In this document: positions 1 through 11,732 of the stretch, in pieces
Numbering within the stretch: position 1 is the first letter of the stretch
How the letters are laid out: each line of letters starts with the position of its first letter
DNA from: Symsagittifera roscoffensis
Taxonomy: Eukaryota > Xenacoelomorpha > Acoela > Convolutidae
Direction: 5' to 3'
DNA length: 64,000 bases
Assembly: GCF_963678635.1 (NCBI RefSeq)
Contig: NC_087067.1
Location: 44,183,829 to 44,247,828, forward strand
Notes under the pieces: model-generated
Told to the model about the DNA's origin: nothing
The model's database searches: none
Seen by the model: the letters and a program-made list of their open reading frames with translations, nothing else
Made by a program: the position numbers and the translations under genes

Positions 1-1620
1 CATCTGTAGACATATTGACACATAATGTATCCTTTGCCCTAAAGTTACTTGAAATCAAGTAAACGTTTGGTTTGGAGTATACCATAAAACAGCTTATCCG
101 ATAGTTTGAGACCCACAAACAATTTGACAATGTTCTATCGCTGATTCACTTTTGACTCAATGATGAAAAAATCTGAGTTTTTGACCATTTAGTATTGCAT
201 TTTTTTCTACATTGGTTAATACTTTTTATTACAAGCATGAAGGCTAAGTTTTGTTCTTACGTGTAGTTCGTCCAGATTTTGCTGCATCCAAGATGAACCA
301 ATTTTTAGTACGCCATAGAAGCCCATGATTGTGTCGTATACTGCAACGTATTTCATAATCACGGCACTGCTTGCCTTCGGAAGTTGATCAGCAGTTATGA
401 AACAGAAGTAGTTGAACAAAAACCCGAGAGAACTTATCGAAAAACGCCGAAAACTTTTGCAAGAAGTTTCATCATGGACAGTGGCAGTCCGAAAAATTCA
501 ACTTCGAGAAGATCATTTTTGAGGTAAATACTTGCCTCAGTTGAGTTTGGTGGCTCAACATTAAAGAGAAAATCCATTTTTGGTAAAAACGAAAGTAATA
601 ATTATAAGGATGATACTTTTTTCAATTGTTGGTATGTTTTTTTAATCTTTTTTAGCAATTTTTTTTAATTTGAAAGAATGCATAGTGCCGATACTTGAAT
701 GCCTATCAATTCAACCTAATTTTTAAAATTCAAAACTTCTCGTAACGGTGAGTGATATTAATAACTTTAAAATCTAACACTTCGTCGTTTTCTTGAAAAC
801 TTCTTTATTTACCGAAGTCGATGATCTTTGTTTCCACGGTTTTTAGTAATGATGACCATTGTTAACAATACATTTCAATCATATATACTTTCTGTGTTTA
901 TTAAAATTGAACAAAACCCTAACAATTTGGATAACTGCTGCTTTCTGCTTGAGAAACTACTATTGTAGTCAGTGACACTTGAGTAAGTTTGAAGGGACAT
1001 TTTGACTGCGACATAATGGAGAAGATTGCACAGTTTCTACAAATGAATTTTGGACATTTGCTTGGATACTTCAAGAAGCTCAAAGGTCATGTTAGTGAAC
1101 AATCAAGATACTAGATAACTACTAGATCTTAAGAGAGCCATTCCCTTGCAAGATCTTACAAGGTAATTCATTTGACAAACCTTTCTAGATAGCCCATTTT
1201 AGTCAATTAGCAATGAGTCAAAAAGATTTTCATGGTGAATTAAATCTCCTTAGTTTTTTGGGCGTAGCTCATCTTTATGTAGGCATAGTTGAGACTTAAC
1301 AACTTTAAAATATTGCAATCATATCATCAAAAAGGTCTAATTTTTATTTTGTCGACTTTTTTGCAATTCAAATCTTGTGAAGTTCTTCCCAGATCATAGA
1401 TCGACTTGTCTCTGGATTATGCACCAATCCAGTGCACACTTTGACCTCGTAAGCGAATCCGCTATTTCTTAACAATCTCTGTTGTTCTACCGAATGTTTA
1501 CACCCATGCTGTGTATGCTGTATATGTCAATGTTATACCGTCGGTTGTTTTATACTTTCGTTCAAATGTTTTTGGGTGTTTCACTTTTGTTGCGATTCTT
1601 ATAGGTTTCCTTGCCGCTTG
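1..1620. other. AT-rich spacer, no clear gene
   Basis: No long open frame with recognisable protein similarity was found apart from the exon-like patch near the left edge (described separately). A 33-codon plus-strand frame at about 1017-1118 starts with ATG and reads like ordinary protein, but it is too short and too isolated to call. The rest is AT-rich sequence without obvious repeats. Confidence 0.5.
261..419 (-). CDS. possible internal exon of an unrecognised host gene
   Basis: A minus-strand open frame reads through hydrophobic and mixed residues (for example FNYFCFITADQLPKASS, then VYDTIMGFYGVLKIGSS). It runs straight into a good 5' splice donor, CTACAC|GTAAGAAC, whose GT is at 260-259. 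The open frame continues upstream beyond 419, and the true 3' splice site was not identified. The hydrophobic stretches could be membrane segments. I do not recognise the family. It may equally be a chance open frame or an exon relic. Confidence 0.22.
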
Positions 1621-1639
1621 ATCTATTCATTTTTTGATG

Positions 1640-2760
1640 TTTTGGTCTGCCTTCTCCTACTTTCAAATCTTATGTTTAGTTTTTCCTTATCTATGGCTTT
1701 TGCTCGTCTAATTGTCCCACCAGTTTCTGTAATTGTTGGCTTGTAGAATTTTTTATGTCCGCGTGTTGTCGTTCTGATATTTTTGCTGTTCGTCGTTTTA
1801 CTGAGACGTCGTCCTCTGACCATGATTATAGGTTGTGAATGACCTCAGCTGGCAATGCCAGTTGTGTCAGGTTTTTCCAAGCTAAGCATGCGTGTTTTGC
1901 ATTTTAACAATTTAGGTTATTAGGGGAGTTTTTTGTTGCTATTTTTGAAACTGGGGAAACTGGGAAATTTCTGCCCATGTGTCTTCAAACGGGGAAACTT
2001 TTGTTACTCCGTGCGGAGTGATCCAAAATAATGTTATAGTTTCGGCTACATCCGAAGTCAATATGCACGGGGTAATGTTATTATCTATTCTGGTCTGCGT
2101 TTTCTTCCCTAGCCTGCGTTTTATTTTTTGCATCATCCTTTCCACTACTCCTACTGATCTGTTGTGTTAAAAAATACAAGAAAATTTTTGCTCGAAAAGT
2201 TTGCGCTTGGTCGGATTAAATCTTCTTGCTATCCCGTTATTTGAAATAAAACGTTGCATGAACTTTTGGCTATGTCTGCCGTTGTGTTTGAAACTACCTT
2301 GGCTGTTGGTAATTTGGACCTTTCATCTATTGCAACAAAGATATACATACGCGTCTTTTGTTAAGTTAATCTGGGAGGGGGCCGCCAAAATCAAAATGGA
2401 AATTCGCGTTAGTTTCGACTACTGTTTCCATTTGGAATGAATCTTGTTTTAATTTTACTGGTTTTAGGTTTTTAATTTGTTCCGTACACTGCCGACAACT
2501 CTGTGCTATCTACACTATTGGGCGGTGGATGTGCGGGAACCAAACATGTTGACATAGGCCCAAATTGGTCGCCGAACCGGGATGTGTCATGTGTATGCTT
2601 TTGAGAACTGTTTGCCCGAGTTTTTTTGGTATCAATATCTGTTCGTCGATCAGGAGGCAGTCTTCTTGTACGTGCAGTCTGATTCGGATGATGTACCAGT
2701 TTTGTACATAGGAGATTTTTAACCCGTTCCAATCTCATCTCATGACCAAGTTGAGTTTAG
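1640..2760 (-). pseudogene. integrase fragment of the gypsy relic
   Basis: The minus strand at about 2.72-2.45 kb shows an HHCC-type zinc-binding region: RLHVQEDCLLIDEQ, an H in SIHMTHPG, WFPHIHR, then CRQC. Just below, DFGGPLPD and a second frame with FVAIDERSKLPTAK mark the start of the DDE core. At 1.94-2.14 kb the frame VVERMMQKIKRRLGKK holds the position of the catalytic Glu, followed by TPHGVTKVSPFE of the C-terminal part. A basic tail (EDDVSVKRRTAK) ends near 1.65 kb. Stops at about 2.51 and 2.38 kb and at least two frame changes make it non-functional. Confidence 0.7.
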
Positions 2761-2999
2761 AGTACGTGTGTCCGTCTGTCTTTGTGGCGGCTGCGATGAA
2801 CTGGATTCCTGGGACTTATTGTAGTTTCCTCCGAGTAGTGGGGTGTCCGCCTCCATTTCTGTGTTGGTTACTTAACCGTACGTTGCAACTAGTCCTTCCG
2901 TGATCATTTCATGGCTGGCTTCTAATTGTGTTTGTTGTAGTGTTTGGCGGGTTATGATTGTCGGTGGTTCTTTAATGGGTAGCGGCTCCTCCTGACTAA

Positions 3000-3900
3000 A
3001 TTGCGTTGGGTACACTCACTCAGTACTCGTATTTTTTGTGAACTTCTTTTGATAGTTCGGTATGAGTCGTTGTTTCTTTATTGGCATTGTGGGTCTCTGT
3101 CTGTGTGGTTGTCGTGGATGGTGGTTTTTCCGTTTGTGAGGCTTGACTGTTGGATTGTTTTTCCTCTCTTGTTTATATGTCGACTGTTTTTGGGCTTTGT
3201 TGCTATTATTGCTGAAGATGTTTTTGGGATATTTAAATTTCTTTTGAATGTCCTCGTCTCTGGGGTTGTTTTAAATGCTCTCGTTTTTATCTCTTGTGCA
3301 GTTTTTGTAGGTTGTTGTCGTTGTTGTTTTTCGCCGATGCCAACGCGGATTTGATTGGCTTCACTCGCGGTCCGATTCGCCTTGCCATTTGTCATCCCTG
3401 TTGTCCTTTCTGCCGCGGCTAGGGGTTTGATCATCCGGTAAAACCACCCCTGAATCCTTTATAATCGTTTCGTTTTTTTTTGTTATGACATTTTTGTCAA
3501 TTTTTGAATCAGATTGACGAATTAAAAAAAAAATTGGTTTGTTATTCGATTTCTTCTTCTGCTTCCTTCGGCGGTTGTTGTCCGGCACCGTTGTTGTCGT
3601 TGCTGAAAAATAATTTGGGGAGAGTGATTGCTTTTTGGATAGGCCCGTTAACAGTTTTCTCGCGTCTTTGACTTCCGGCTGTGGGGTGGTTTTTGATGCT
3701 CGCGTATTGTCCCATGTCCAACTTTTATAGGTGTTTGTTGTTGTTGTTGTTTTTCATCCTCTCGGTCTGATTGGCCTTGCGATTTAGTTTCCCTTCTACT
3801 TCTGCTGCTGTGAGTTTGATCCTAGGGGGAGAAAACCACCTTCGAATGCTTTGTAGTTCTTTCGAACCTCATATTGGTATCTGATAAACTTTGAATTAAA
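3000..3900 (-). repeat. diverged duplicated low-complexity linker in the relic
   Basis: Two stretches, about 3260-3520 and 3690-3900, resemble each other: a GTTGTTGTCGTTGTTGTTTTT run, then GATTGGCTT or GATTGGCCTT, then AAACCACC..GAATCCTTT or GAATGCTTT. They lie between the RNase H and integrase remnants of the relic, on the minus strand rich in Thr, Lys and Asn codons. They are best read as an old internal duplication of the linker, or as a repeat inserted there. No function can be assigned. Confidence 0.4.
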
Positions 3901-4349
3901 TTGACGAGTTTTGAGTTTTGTTCTTCAATTCCCTATTTGACTGAGTTTGGAGTGGTTGTTTGACGGAATGATTGGATTGCGCCTGGTTTGGTTGACCGCT
4001 TTTAGAATGCGTGGAACAATTGAGATGTATATGAGATTTTATTTTACTTGTTAGTGATCTTTTTTCCGCGCTTTTTTGATCAGGCGATATGGTGCTCGAT
4101 TCTCACTAGCTAGATTGTTTTATACGATTTTGTCATTTATCTCAAGATTGCTCACGAATGAATTATTTGACTCCACTACAAATTTCTCACCGTACGCGCT
4201 ATGGGGTTTTGCCAATCCAAACAGAAAATCTATTAATCCCATTTATTTACCACCAAGTGACTTATGTCAAAGTTAAAGGTGATGAATCGGTCGATCCATC
4301 TTGATAGCCTACTCTGATATTTTTAAAATTTTTTGCTTGCGTTGAATGC

Positions 4350-4797
4350 ACTGATTAAAGCTTGGTGGTCTGTGAGACATCGTAAAAATTTTCCGTTTGA
4401 ATAAATTATGAAAAGTTCGATTGCCCAATCTACCCCTAGTAATTCAAGTCCAATTATTGAATACTTTCCTTCTATGTAATTTAAGACTCTTGACGCGTAA
4501 GCTATTGACACCCAAGCTTCCTTGGTATGTTGTTCTAGGGCCACCCCTAGACCGGAACTTGAAGCGTCATCACAGACCACTGATTAAAGCTTGGTGGTCT
4601 GTGACATCGTAAAAATTTTCCGTTTGAATAAATTATGAAAAGTTCGATTGCCCAATCTACCCCTAGTAATTCAAGTCCAATTATTGAATACTTTCCTTCT
4701 ATGTAATTTAAGACTCTTGACGCGTAAGCTATTGACACCCAAGCTTCCTTGGTATGTTGTTCTAGGGCCACCCCTAGACCGGAACTTGAAGCGTCAT
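4350..4797 (+). repeat. 229 bp near-perfect tandem duplication in RNase H relic
   Basis: The segment 4350-4578 is repeated almost exactly at 4579-4797. The visible difference is a 2 bp GA, present in the first copy (TGTGAGACATCG) and absent in the second (TGTGACATCG). Each unit encodes on the minus strand the same RNase H stretch (DASSSGLGVALEQH ... ELLGVDWAIELF). The first copy runs on into LTDHQALISAF of RNase H. The near identity means the duplication is far younger than the surrounding relic. Confidence 0.85.
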
Positions 4798-5465
4798 AAA
4801 TCACGCGGTATCTAAAATTTGAACAAAGTCTTTATTCTGTGTTACATCTTAAACTAGTGTTGGGATGTTACTGAATGATAAGTTGTGTTCTGTTTTCCAA
4901 TCTGTTTTTTTTCCAGTGTTTTTCAAGAGTGGGTGCAGTGCGGCGGCAGTTTGTGGTAGACGTGGAATGTACCGAGTGAGGTGGTGTTTTGAACCCATGA
5001 AGTTTCTTTATTGATAAAATGTTCTTGGTAAGGTTAGTTTTTCGATTGTCTCCGTTTTCATTAAGAGTGGTTTAGTGCCCTCGCTATATATGTTGTATCC
5101 TAGCCTTTCAACTTGTTTACATGCAATCTTCAATTTGCCAAAAACTGGCCGAACAAAATTTTTAGGCCAAACAAGTTTTCGGTTTTTCGGAAAAATATGG
5201 CAGTCAATTTATTTTTGACAAGGCGCTGTCAAAAGCTCAGAAAGTACAGGATGAAATGTTTTCAGAACATAATGTCGCATTCGTCAATGCTATATTTGAT
5301 TTTCACTGCTTAAAATATTTTTTTTCTATTGCTTTTTTTTTGCATTTATGGATTTCATATAAAAACATGTGAATGCAAAATATTTTTTCGCTTAGCCCAA
5401 AAATGTTTTGGAGCAAGGTTTTGCCAATATTAGAAATAAAATTCTTTTAATATGTATGTATTAAA

Positions 5466-6210
5466 GTTTTCCGTTGGATCGTCTTTTTAATCTGAACGTA
5501 TTGAATCTTAATGTTTTGAAAACTTCTGTATGATTATGATGTGCTTCAACCTATAATTTTTGTCGGTAAAATGCATTGTTGATTTTGTTTGCAAAACAAT
5601 GTTTGCTTTCAATTTTTTCTGCGCAACTCGGATGTAATTTTTCAACTGGTTTAGCAACGAAAATTTTTTATGTCCCCATTTTTTTAAATTTGATTATCAA
5701 TTTGCGTTTTTAAGGTAAAATTTTCGAAAAAAATCAGTTCAAATTTTGCCAACAAAATCTCAAGCAGTCTTGGAAAACTTTTATCGAGTTTATCGATGAC
5801 AGGTCTCAAACAAGCCCTCATATTTTTATTATTTTTGAACTGCAGTTTATACCAGGACAACTGGTCTGTTTTTGAATGGGATTCTCTGATTCTATATTGA
5901 TGTTCACATCTAGTGTTACGATGTAATGATAACTTACTAAGGTTCGCAGTAGTTATCAATACACCCTCAAACTAGCCATCATATCTTCAATTTTTGGACT
6001 GCAGTTTATAACCGGTACAACTGGTCTATTTTTGAATGGGACTCTCTGATTCTACATCATTGTTCACGTCTAGTGTTACGGTGTAAGGATAAGTTACAGC
6101 ATGAAATGTATTCTTGGGTTGTCTTTTTTTATCTGAACGTAATGAATTTTTGTATGTTTTGAAAAGTTCTCTATGGTTATGATTTGCTTCAACCTCCAAT
6201 TTTTCTGATG
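5466..6210 (+). repeat. diverged local duplications
   Basis: Two pairs of related segments are interleaved. 5466-5570 resembles 6110-6210 (GTCTTTTTAATCTGAACGTA against GTCTTTTTTTATCTGAACGTA, then GTGCTTCAACCT against TTGCTTCAACCT). 5815-5935 resembles 5978-6097 (GAACTGCAGTTTATA, CAACTGGTCT, TTTTTGAATGGGA, CTCTGATTCTA, TCTAGTGTTACG). The copies differ by substitutions and small indels, so the duplications are old. Confidence 0.65.
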
Positions 6211-6317
6211 TTTGATGTGATTTCACTTATGTCAATTAATTGACTATTAACCTTCACTTTGATTTTCAGGAAAAAAAGGAAAGAAATAGGTATATAAAAA
6301 GAATTAGGAGACTATCT

Positions 6318-6616
6318 AAATTTAATATAACATAATATAAAAATAAAAAAATAGAATTTATTATAATATAAAATGACACAATATAATATAGTACAATATA
6401 GTATAATATAAAATAATATAATATAATATAATATAATATAATATATTATAATATTATACAATTTTATATAAAATAATTTTATATAATATAATATAATATA
6501 ATATAATATAATATAATATAACATAATATAAATTAATATAAAATATTATAATTTAAAATAATGTAATATTTTATAATATAATATAATATAATATAATATA
6601 ATATAATATAAAATAA
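6318..6616 (+). repeat. (TAATA)n pentanucleotide satellite, about 300 bp
   Basis: Long runs of the pentamer ATATA/TAATA are interrupted by imperfect units with A-rich or T-rich insertions. The pure blocks at about 6415-6445, 6485-6522 and 6575-6612 are the cleanest. A 70-codon minus-strand frame across it is only the translation of the satellite (repeated YYII). Confidence 0.9.
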
Positions 6617-6639
6617 AAATTTAATGCTAATGTTTGTTT

Positions 6640-7680
6640 TTATTGTCTTAACATCGAAATCACCACTTTTTACATGTTTTGTCTGGCGAATAATAGTGAG
6701 CTTATTTAAATAATTATCAAGCTAGTCTATTGTTCGCGAGACAACTGCTTGACCGCTAAAAAAGAAGTCGATACTTGACTTAACTTTACAATTTTCTCTG
6801 GTGTCTTGTTTGCTGTTGGCGAAAACTGCAACGGCACTTCAAATTTCACAAACGTACAAAATTTTTGCTAACTTTTTCTCAGAATTAGGAGGTAGTTATG
6901 ATTAATATTTTAAGTACTTCAAAATTGACTTTTTCTTTCACATTCACACCTTGTTCGTTCCTTGTTTCCCTAACATCAAGCTTCTTTCCTTTTTCTTTTT
7001 CAATTTTACAATTCTCTCTGGTCGCTTGCTTGCTGTTGGCAAATTTAGCTCAAAAAAATTTAGTACAGTTGTACCAAGTAGTCGTCATTCTCTTGTTTGC
7101 GTTCAAGGTCTTAACATTACATGTTATGTCTGGCGATTAATAGTGAGACAATCTAAATATTTATGAAGCTTAACTATTATTCGCAAGTCAACTGCACTGA
7201 TTGGTATATAACCAAACAGATGTATGAAGTTTTTGCAAAATTTGTATCAGAAATTGGAGATTGTTATCATTAAAAATTTGAGCAATTCAAATTTGGCTTT
7301 TTCTTTCCTTTATATATATCTAAGTCTTTCCTTTTTTCCTGAATATCAAACTGAAGGTTGATAGCCAAGTGATTGACACAATTTCAATTAATTCATTTTA
7401 CTTCAACCCTTGAAACCCATGTAATTGACATAGCCTTTTTCTTTTAACATTGAGATCACCACATGTTTCAAGTTTTGTCAGGCGGTTAATAGTGAAACTA
7501 TCTAAGCAGTTATGAAAGTTGTCTTTTGTTTGCGAGTTAACTGCAGTGGCTGGTATATAACCACACAAAGGTATGAAACTTTTGCAAATTTTGTCACAAT
7601 ATGAACGCTCTGAAATTGGAACCTGTTATGATTGAAATTTCGATCACTTTTTCTTTCTCTGTATACCTAATTTTTACCTC
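6640..7680 (+). repeat. three diverged copies of a roughly 330-450 bp repeat
   Basis: Three related blocks start near 6645, 7105 and 7440. Shared landmarks in order are: TCTTAACAT or TTTTAACAT, a block resembling TTATGTCTGGCGATTAATAGTGA, TTCGCAAGTCAACTGCA or TTTGCGAGTTAACTGCA, TTGGTATATAACCA or CTGGTATATAACCA (last two copies), and AAATTGGA before GTTAT. Indels are frequent. No coding signal was seen. Confidence 0.55.
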
Positions 7681-8791
7681 TTTTTTTTCTGAACAACCAA
7701 CTAAGAATTGATACCCATGTAATTGACATAGGCTACCTATTTCATTTTATTTATCGAAGTTCTGTTTATATTTTTTGCTTTTGACTTTGTATTTAGTTGC
7801 TCAACCAATTTTTCAAGCTCGAAAAATTTTTCCGGAAGCGTCCTTTTGTTCTGTAATAAGACTGGCTGCTTGAAAACATACTTTGTTGGACTTTATGAGT
7901 CTTTGTTTATCCTTTCTTGTACATCACTTCAAACAATTGCCTATAAACTTTCCTACTTCTGCTTAAGTAGTAAATTGAACTTTTAAAGCAAGAGTAAGTT
8001 TGAACTTTACGCGCTGTATGACTTAGTTTTTTTTCAAACAAAAGTAATTGACAGAAAACAAGTGTTTTAACTTTTTGTTTCCTCATTCGTTTACAGTAAC
8101 TTTGACGTGGAACTACCTAAATTAGTAAGAAAACAAAAACTCATTTTGATCAAAACATACTCCGCGTAATCACAGAGCTATTATAGCTTTTTCATTCAAT
8201 TGATATAGCAACGACTAGTCGTTTTGAAGGACACCACTTCTGACCTCATGGTAGCGTAAGCACAAACCAAACTGAGCTGCTTGATAACCAAAAGCATGAC
8301 CCACTTGGGAATTTCCAATAAACCAACCCAGCATTGATTTGAAGTAGATTTGCTTCAGTGCTATTAAGAAATCAGATCATAGCAAAAATTTAAAAAAAAT
8401 TGATAAAATTCAGAAAATCAATTTTGAAAGAAAAAAACTAATGTTTTAGGCTATTTAAAAAAGAGAGAGAGAAAACACATGAGAGTTTTTCTTTTGGCTC
8501 TAATTTACTCGTTCACAGTTGTGAAGCAAAACTAGATTGCAAATAAAACATACATGAAACGTTCAACTCAAGAAAGAACCTATTTATGGAGATTTTTTTT
8601 TACAGCTCGGCATTTATAATTCAAAGCTCAAGGTCTCAGATCCTCTATAAATTGTAGAAGCAAAGGGTTTCAATGCTTAATTTGCAGATATTGCTCTGCA
8701 AAAAGCCATTAACTTTCCAGGCAAAATATTGCACGCTTTTATTAATTCTATTTTGATTTCAGTTCCCAAAAATTTTGAAAATCGCAGAGCC

Positions 8792-8947
8792 TCAATTTTT
8801 ACGTCTTTTCTTCTTCTGGCTGGCATCGAAGGGTGACTTAGCTAAATTGAGACTATTCTTGCGTGAGTATCGTTGTTGCACTCTCAGCCTCTCTTCCATA
8901 TCATTTTGATTTGTTTCCAAAAAGTTGACGCAAATTTGTTGGTCACT
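8792..8947 (-). CDS. candidate terminal exon, copy 1 (unknown protein)
   Basis: A 51-codon minus-strand frame plus TGA stop follows a 3' splice site (AAAATACAG|AGTGACC, with AG at 8949-8948). It starts SDQQICVNFLETNQND and ends in a strongly basic tail, QKKKRRKN, which looks like a nuclear localisation signal. An AATAAA signal lies 49 nt past the stop (8738-8743). The counterpart in copy 2 has exactly the same length and eight differences, five of them replacements, without indels. The surrounding sequence has indels. This supports a real last exon, now or recently. The family is not recognised. Confidence 0.45.
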   Translation of the reverse strand, partial: SDQQICVNFLETNQNDMEERLRVQQRYSRKNSLNLAKSPFDASQKKKRRKN

Positions 8948-9228
8948 CTGTATTTTTAATTTTTTTTCAAATCTTCATCCTCTTCTTATTTATCAGTAAA
9001 TTAAACTAGCCTCTTTAAATTCAATGGTAACTTTCAGGTTAAAGATAAAATATCCACCCTGTACTTTTTTTTATTAAAGTATGTGAAATTACACAGAAAA
9101 TGGAAACTTTGAATTTTGTTGGAAGTCAAATGAGAAGAACGAGGTCCTCTATAATCGGTCTTCCTTAAAAAATGATAATAAATTAGACTGATATATAACT
9201 AAATTTAAATCTAGCTGAGTCAGCCAAC

Positions 9229-9351
9229 TTTCAGACAGTCGTTAATTCTTAAAGCTTCATCGAGCATCTTCTTTAGAGGCAACTCGCAAAGCAGTTGAGT
9301 TTCTCCCATTGCTTGATATGTATCTCCCAAAAAAGCCGGGTTTTCGGAAAA
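9229..9351 (-). pseudogene. exon-like segment, copy 1, with one-base frame break
   Basis: The minus strand after TTAG| reads an exon-like segment containing GDTYQAMGETQLL and ELPLKKMLDEALRIND. It ends at CTGAAA|GTTGGC, just before an in-frame TGA. Copy 2 keeps the frame throughout, while copy 1 has one extra T in a T-run and shifts frame near its start. With a phase-0 junction it would join the terminal exon at 8792-8947. The donor GTTGGC is weak, so the exon end is uncertain. Confidence 0.33.
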
Positions 9352-11173
9352 CTAACGGATTTGAAGAAAAAAATTTCAAAAGTCAATGATTTTGCTTCAC
9401 TATTATCAGATAATTTAAAAACGGTACTGAGCAATGCTAGAACAGAAACGATAATTTTGACAGATGTTTTAAAAATTTAAAATAAAGTAATGAAAAAACC
9501 CTAAAAGAAAAAGTTAGTAATGCTTCATCTCACCAACTGGGACAAAAGAGTGACGTAAATTATTAATTTCAAAAAAAAACTAATAGAAGAACAAGAAGAG
9601 CCCGTTACTGTGTAAGTAGCATAGAATGTTCCGACCATCGTCTTAAAAAACATTTTTTTTTCAAATATGTGTGTTTTTTTCGGCCTGGAGTGATGAACAG
9701 ATCTGAGTAAAAAAGTAGACTATAAGCATATTTGTGAGTCATAGTTAAATGCGCAAAGTAAAAAAAATTTGCAGAAAAAAATACAGGATAAACAAAAAAA
9801 ATCAAAAACTTTTCCAAATACTTTCGCAGATTTTTACTTTAAAATTTTTGATTCAAAAAAATTGATTAAAAAAATTTAAAAAAATGTTATTTTTATTTGT
9901 GTTAAGCTTAATTTAAGCTATTGTCAGTTTTAAAACCATTGAAATAAGCTAATGCCAGCCTGCTCTCTTGTAATTCTCGCTCAAATTGAGCCGAAAATTA
10001 AAAGTTTTAACACGTTTTCTTGACACTTTCAAAAAGTTTTAACGAGTGTTTAAGTTTGGGCCAATTACGACTCTAAGGCCTTTAATACAAAATACACATC
10101 AACACTTTCCGATAATTTTTCGTGGTAGCTGATTTTGTGTGAAAAAAAAACACCCAAACACAATGTCCCCTCCCATTTTTTTGAATAGTCGGAACCAAAA
10201 GATGGTTGATTTTCGAACGGCTGGAAATGGAGAGACACATTAAATTAAAATTTAAATGAAATTTTTGGGATTTTTCAGTGACAAAAACATATCAAATAGG
10301 TTTTTCAAAAAGTTCAAAACTCAAGACATTCGATCTGACACTTAAGAGGAGATAAATTTGTTATCCTGTTATTTTCCCAGACAGGAGGGTTCGGATTTGT
10401 TCTGAATCAGCCACTGTACACACCCATTCTAAGCACTTGGCGAACTAAAAACCCTATCATCGGGATTTTAGTGGTTCTTCTTGCTCTATGATATTTCATT
10501 TTGTTTGCTCTGATCAACTGAAAAATGTAATTGAACTTTGTATTCTGCATTACGAGGCCAAATTGTGCATTTTGTGCATTGTGAGTGGAAGCCGCAACAG
10601 GCCAAAATTAGGTTTGTCGCGGAATCCGCAACATTGCTACTTAATCACAAACCAGTCTGAGCTGCTTGATAACCAAAAGCATGTCCCACGTGGGAATTTC
10701 CAAAAAATCAACCGAGCACTGATTTGAAGTAGATTTGCTTCAGTGCTATTAAGAAATTAGATCATAGCAACAACAAAAAAGTACTGAAAAAATTCAGAAA
10801 ATCAATTTTGAAAGAAAAACTAATGTTTTAGGCTATTTAAAAAAGAGAGAAAGAAAACACATGAGAGTTTTTCGTTTGGCTCTGATTTACTTGTTCGCAG
10901 TTGTGAAGCAAAACTAGATTGCAAATATAACCTACATGAAAAGTTCAACTCAAGAAAGAACCTATTTACGGAGATTTTTTTCACAGCTCGGCATTTATAA
11001 TTCAAAGCTCAATGTCTCAGATTCTCAATTAATTGTAGAAACAAAGGGTTTTATTGTTTAATTTAGAGATATTGCTCTGCAAAAAAGCCATAAACATTCC
11101 AGACAAAATATTGCACGGTTTTATTCTTTCTATTTTGATTTCAGTTCCCAAAAATTTTGAAATTCGCAGAGCC

Positions 11174-11329
11174 TTAATTTTTACGTCTTTTCTTTTTCTG
11201 GCTGGCATCGAAGGGTGGCTTACCTAAATTGAGACTATTCTTGCGTGAGTATCGTTGTTGCGCTCTCAGCCTCTCTTTCATATCATTTTGATTTGTTTCC
11301 AAAAAGTTAACGCAAGTTTGTTGGTCACT
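11174..11329 (-). CDS. candidate terminal exon, copy 2 (unknown protein)
   Basis: This is the counterpart of 8792-8947: 51 codons and a TAA stop after AAATAACAG|AGTGACC. Replacements against copy 1 include Ile/Thr, Glu/Lys, Val/Ala, Ala/Gly and Ser/Pro. The basic KKKRRKN tail is identical. An AATAAA follows the stop at a similar distance. Equal length without indels is the best evidence that this is coding. The replacement-heavy difference pattern argues that at least one copy is no longer under strong constraint. Confidence 0.43.
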   Translation of the reverse strand, partial: SDQQTCVNFLETNQNDMKERLRAQQRYSRKNSLNLGKPPFDASQKKKRRKN

Positions 11330-11610
11330 CTGTTATTTTAATTTTATTTTCAAATCTTCATCCTCTTCTTATTTATCAGTAAATTAAACTAGCCTCTTTT
11401 AATTCAATAGTAACTTTCAGAATAAAGATAAAATATCCACCCTGTACTTTTTTTATGAAAACATGTGAAATTACACAGAAAATGGAAACTTTGAATTTTG
11501 TTGGAAGTCAAATGAGAAAAACGTGGTCCTCTATAATCGGTCTTCCTTAATAAATGATAATATATTAGACTGAGATTTAACTAAATTAAAATCTAGCTGA
11601 GTCAGCCAAC

Positions 11611-11732
11611 TTTCAGACAGTCGTTAATTCTTAAAGCTTCATCGAGGATCTTCTTTAGAGGCAACTCGAAAAGCAGTTGAGTTTCTCCCATTGCTTGATA
11701 TGTATCTCCCAAAAAGCCGGGTTCTCGGAAAA
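11611..11732 (-). CDS. candidate penultimate exon, copy 2
   Basis: The minus-strand frame, opened by TTAG|TTTTCCGAG, runs through FREPGFLGDTYQAMG and ELPLKKILDEALRIND to CTGAAA|GTTGGC. It is acidic/basic mixed and probably helical. It is intact here but shifted by one base in copy 1. Two further minus-strand patches higher in the unit (about 9.95 kb, QFERELQESRLALAYF; about 10.2 kb after the acceptor CATTTCCAG) look exon-like in copy 1 but carry stops in copy 2. No family was recognised. Confidence 0.35.

Larger units (their letters stand above)
1640..5120 (-). pseudogene. Ty3/gypsy pol relic (RT thumb, RNase H, integrase)
   Basis: Reading the minus strand from about 5120 downward gives, in order, the RT connection region, RNase H, a low-complexity linker, the integrase zinc-binding domain, the integrase core and the integrase tail. 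That is the order of a Ty3/gypsy pol. The RT thumb is recognisable from VERLGYN followed by RYIPRLPQTAAALHPLLKN (4.8-5.1 kb). In-frame stops and frame changes occur throughout, so this is a dead fossil. No LTRs were found around it. It differs clearly from the two younger gypsy-type elements in the right half of the window, which are a separate lineage. Confidence 0.75.
5121..8260. other. repeat-rich spacer
   Basis: No gene is visible. The stretch is built largely from diverged local duplications and a satellite, listed separately. Open frames here are short and reflect T-rich composition. Confidence 0.6.
8261..10645 (+). repeat. tandem duplication, copy 1 (2.385 kb unit)
   Basis: The sequence from CACAAACC at 8261 recurs from CACAAACC at 10646 with the same order of landmarks to the end of the unit. 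The period is 2385 bp. Copies differ by scattered substitutions and small indels, denser in AT-rich stretches than in the exon-like segments on the minus strand. The unit holds at least two exon-like segments of an unrecognised gene and no transposon hallmark, so a segmental duplication of a host gene fragment is the simplest reading. Confidence 0.85.

Noticed and set aside
3001-3354. 117-codon plus-strand hydrophobic frame
   Set aside because: It lies over the T-rich strand of the gypsy relic linker; composition alone gives Phe/Leu/Val codons. It starts at TTG and has no domain.
6312-6524. 70-codon minus-strand frame
   Set aside because: It is the translation of the pentanucleotide satellite and has no gene-like features.
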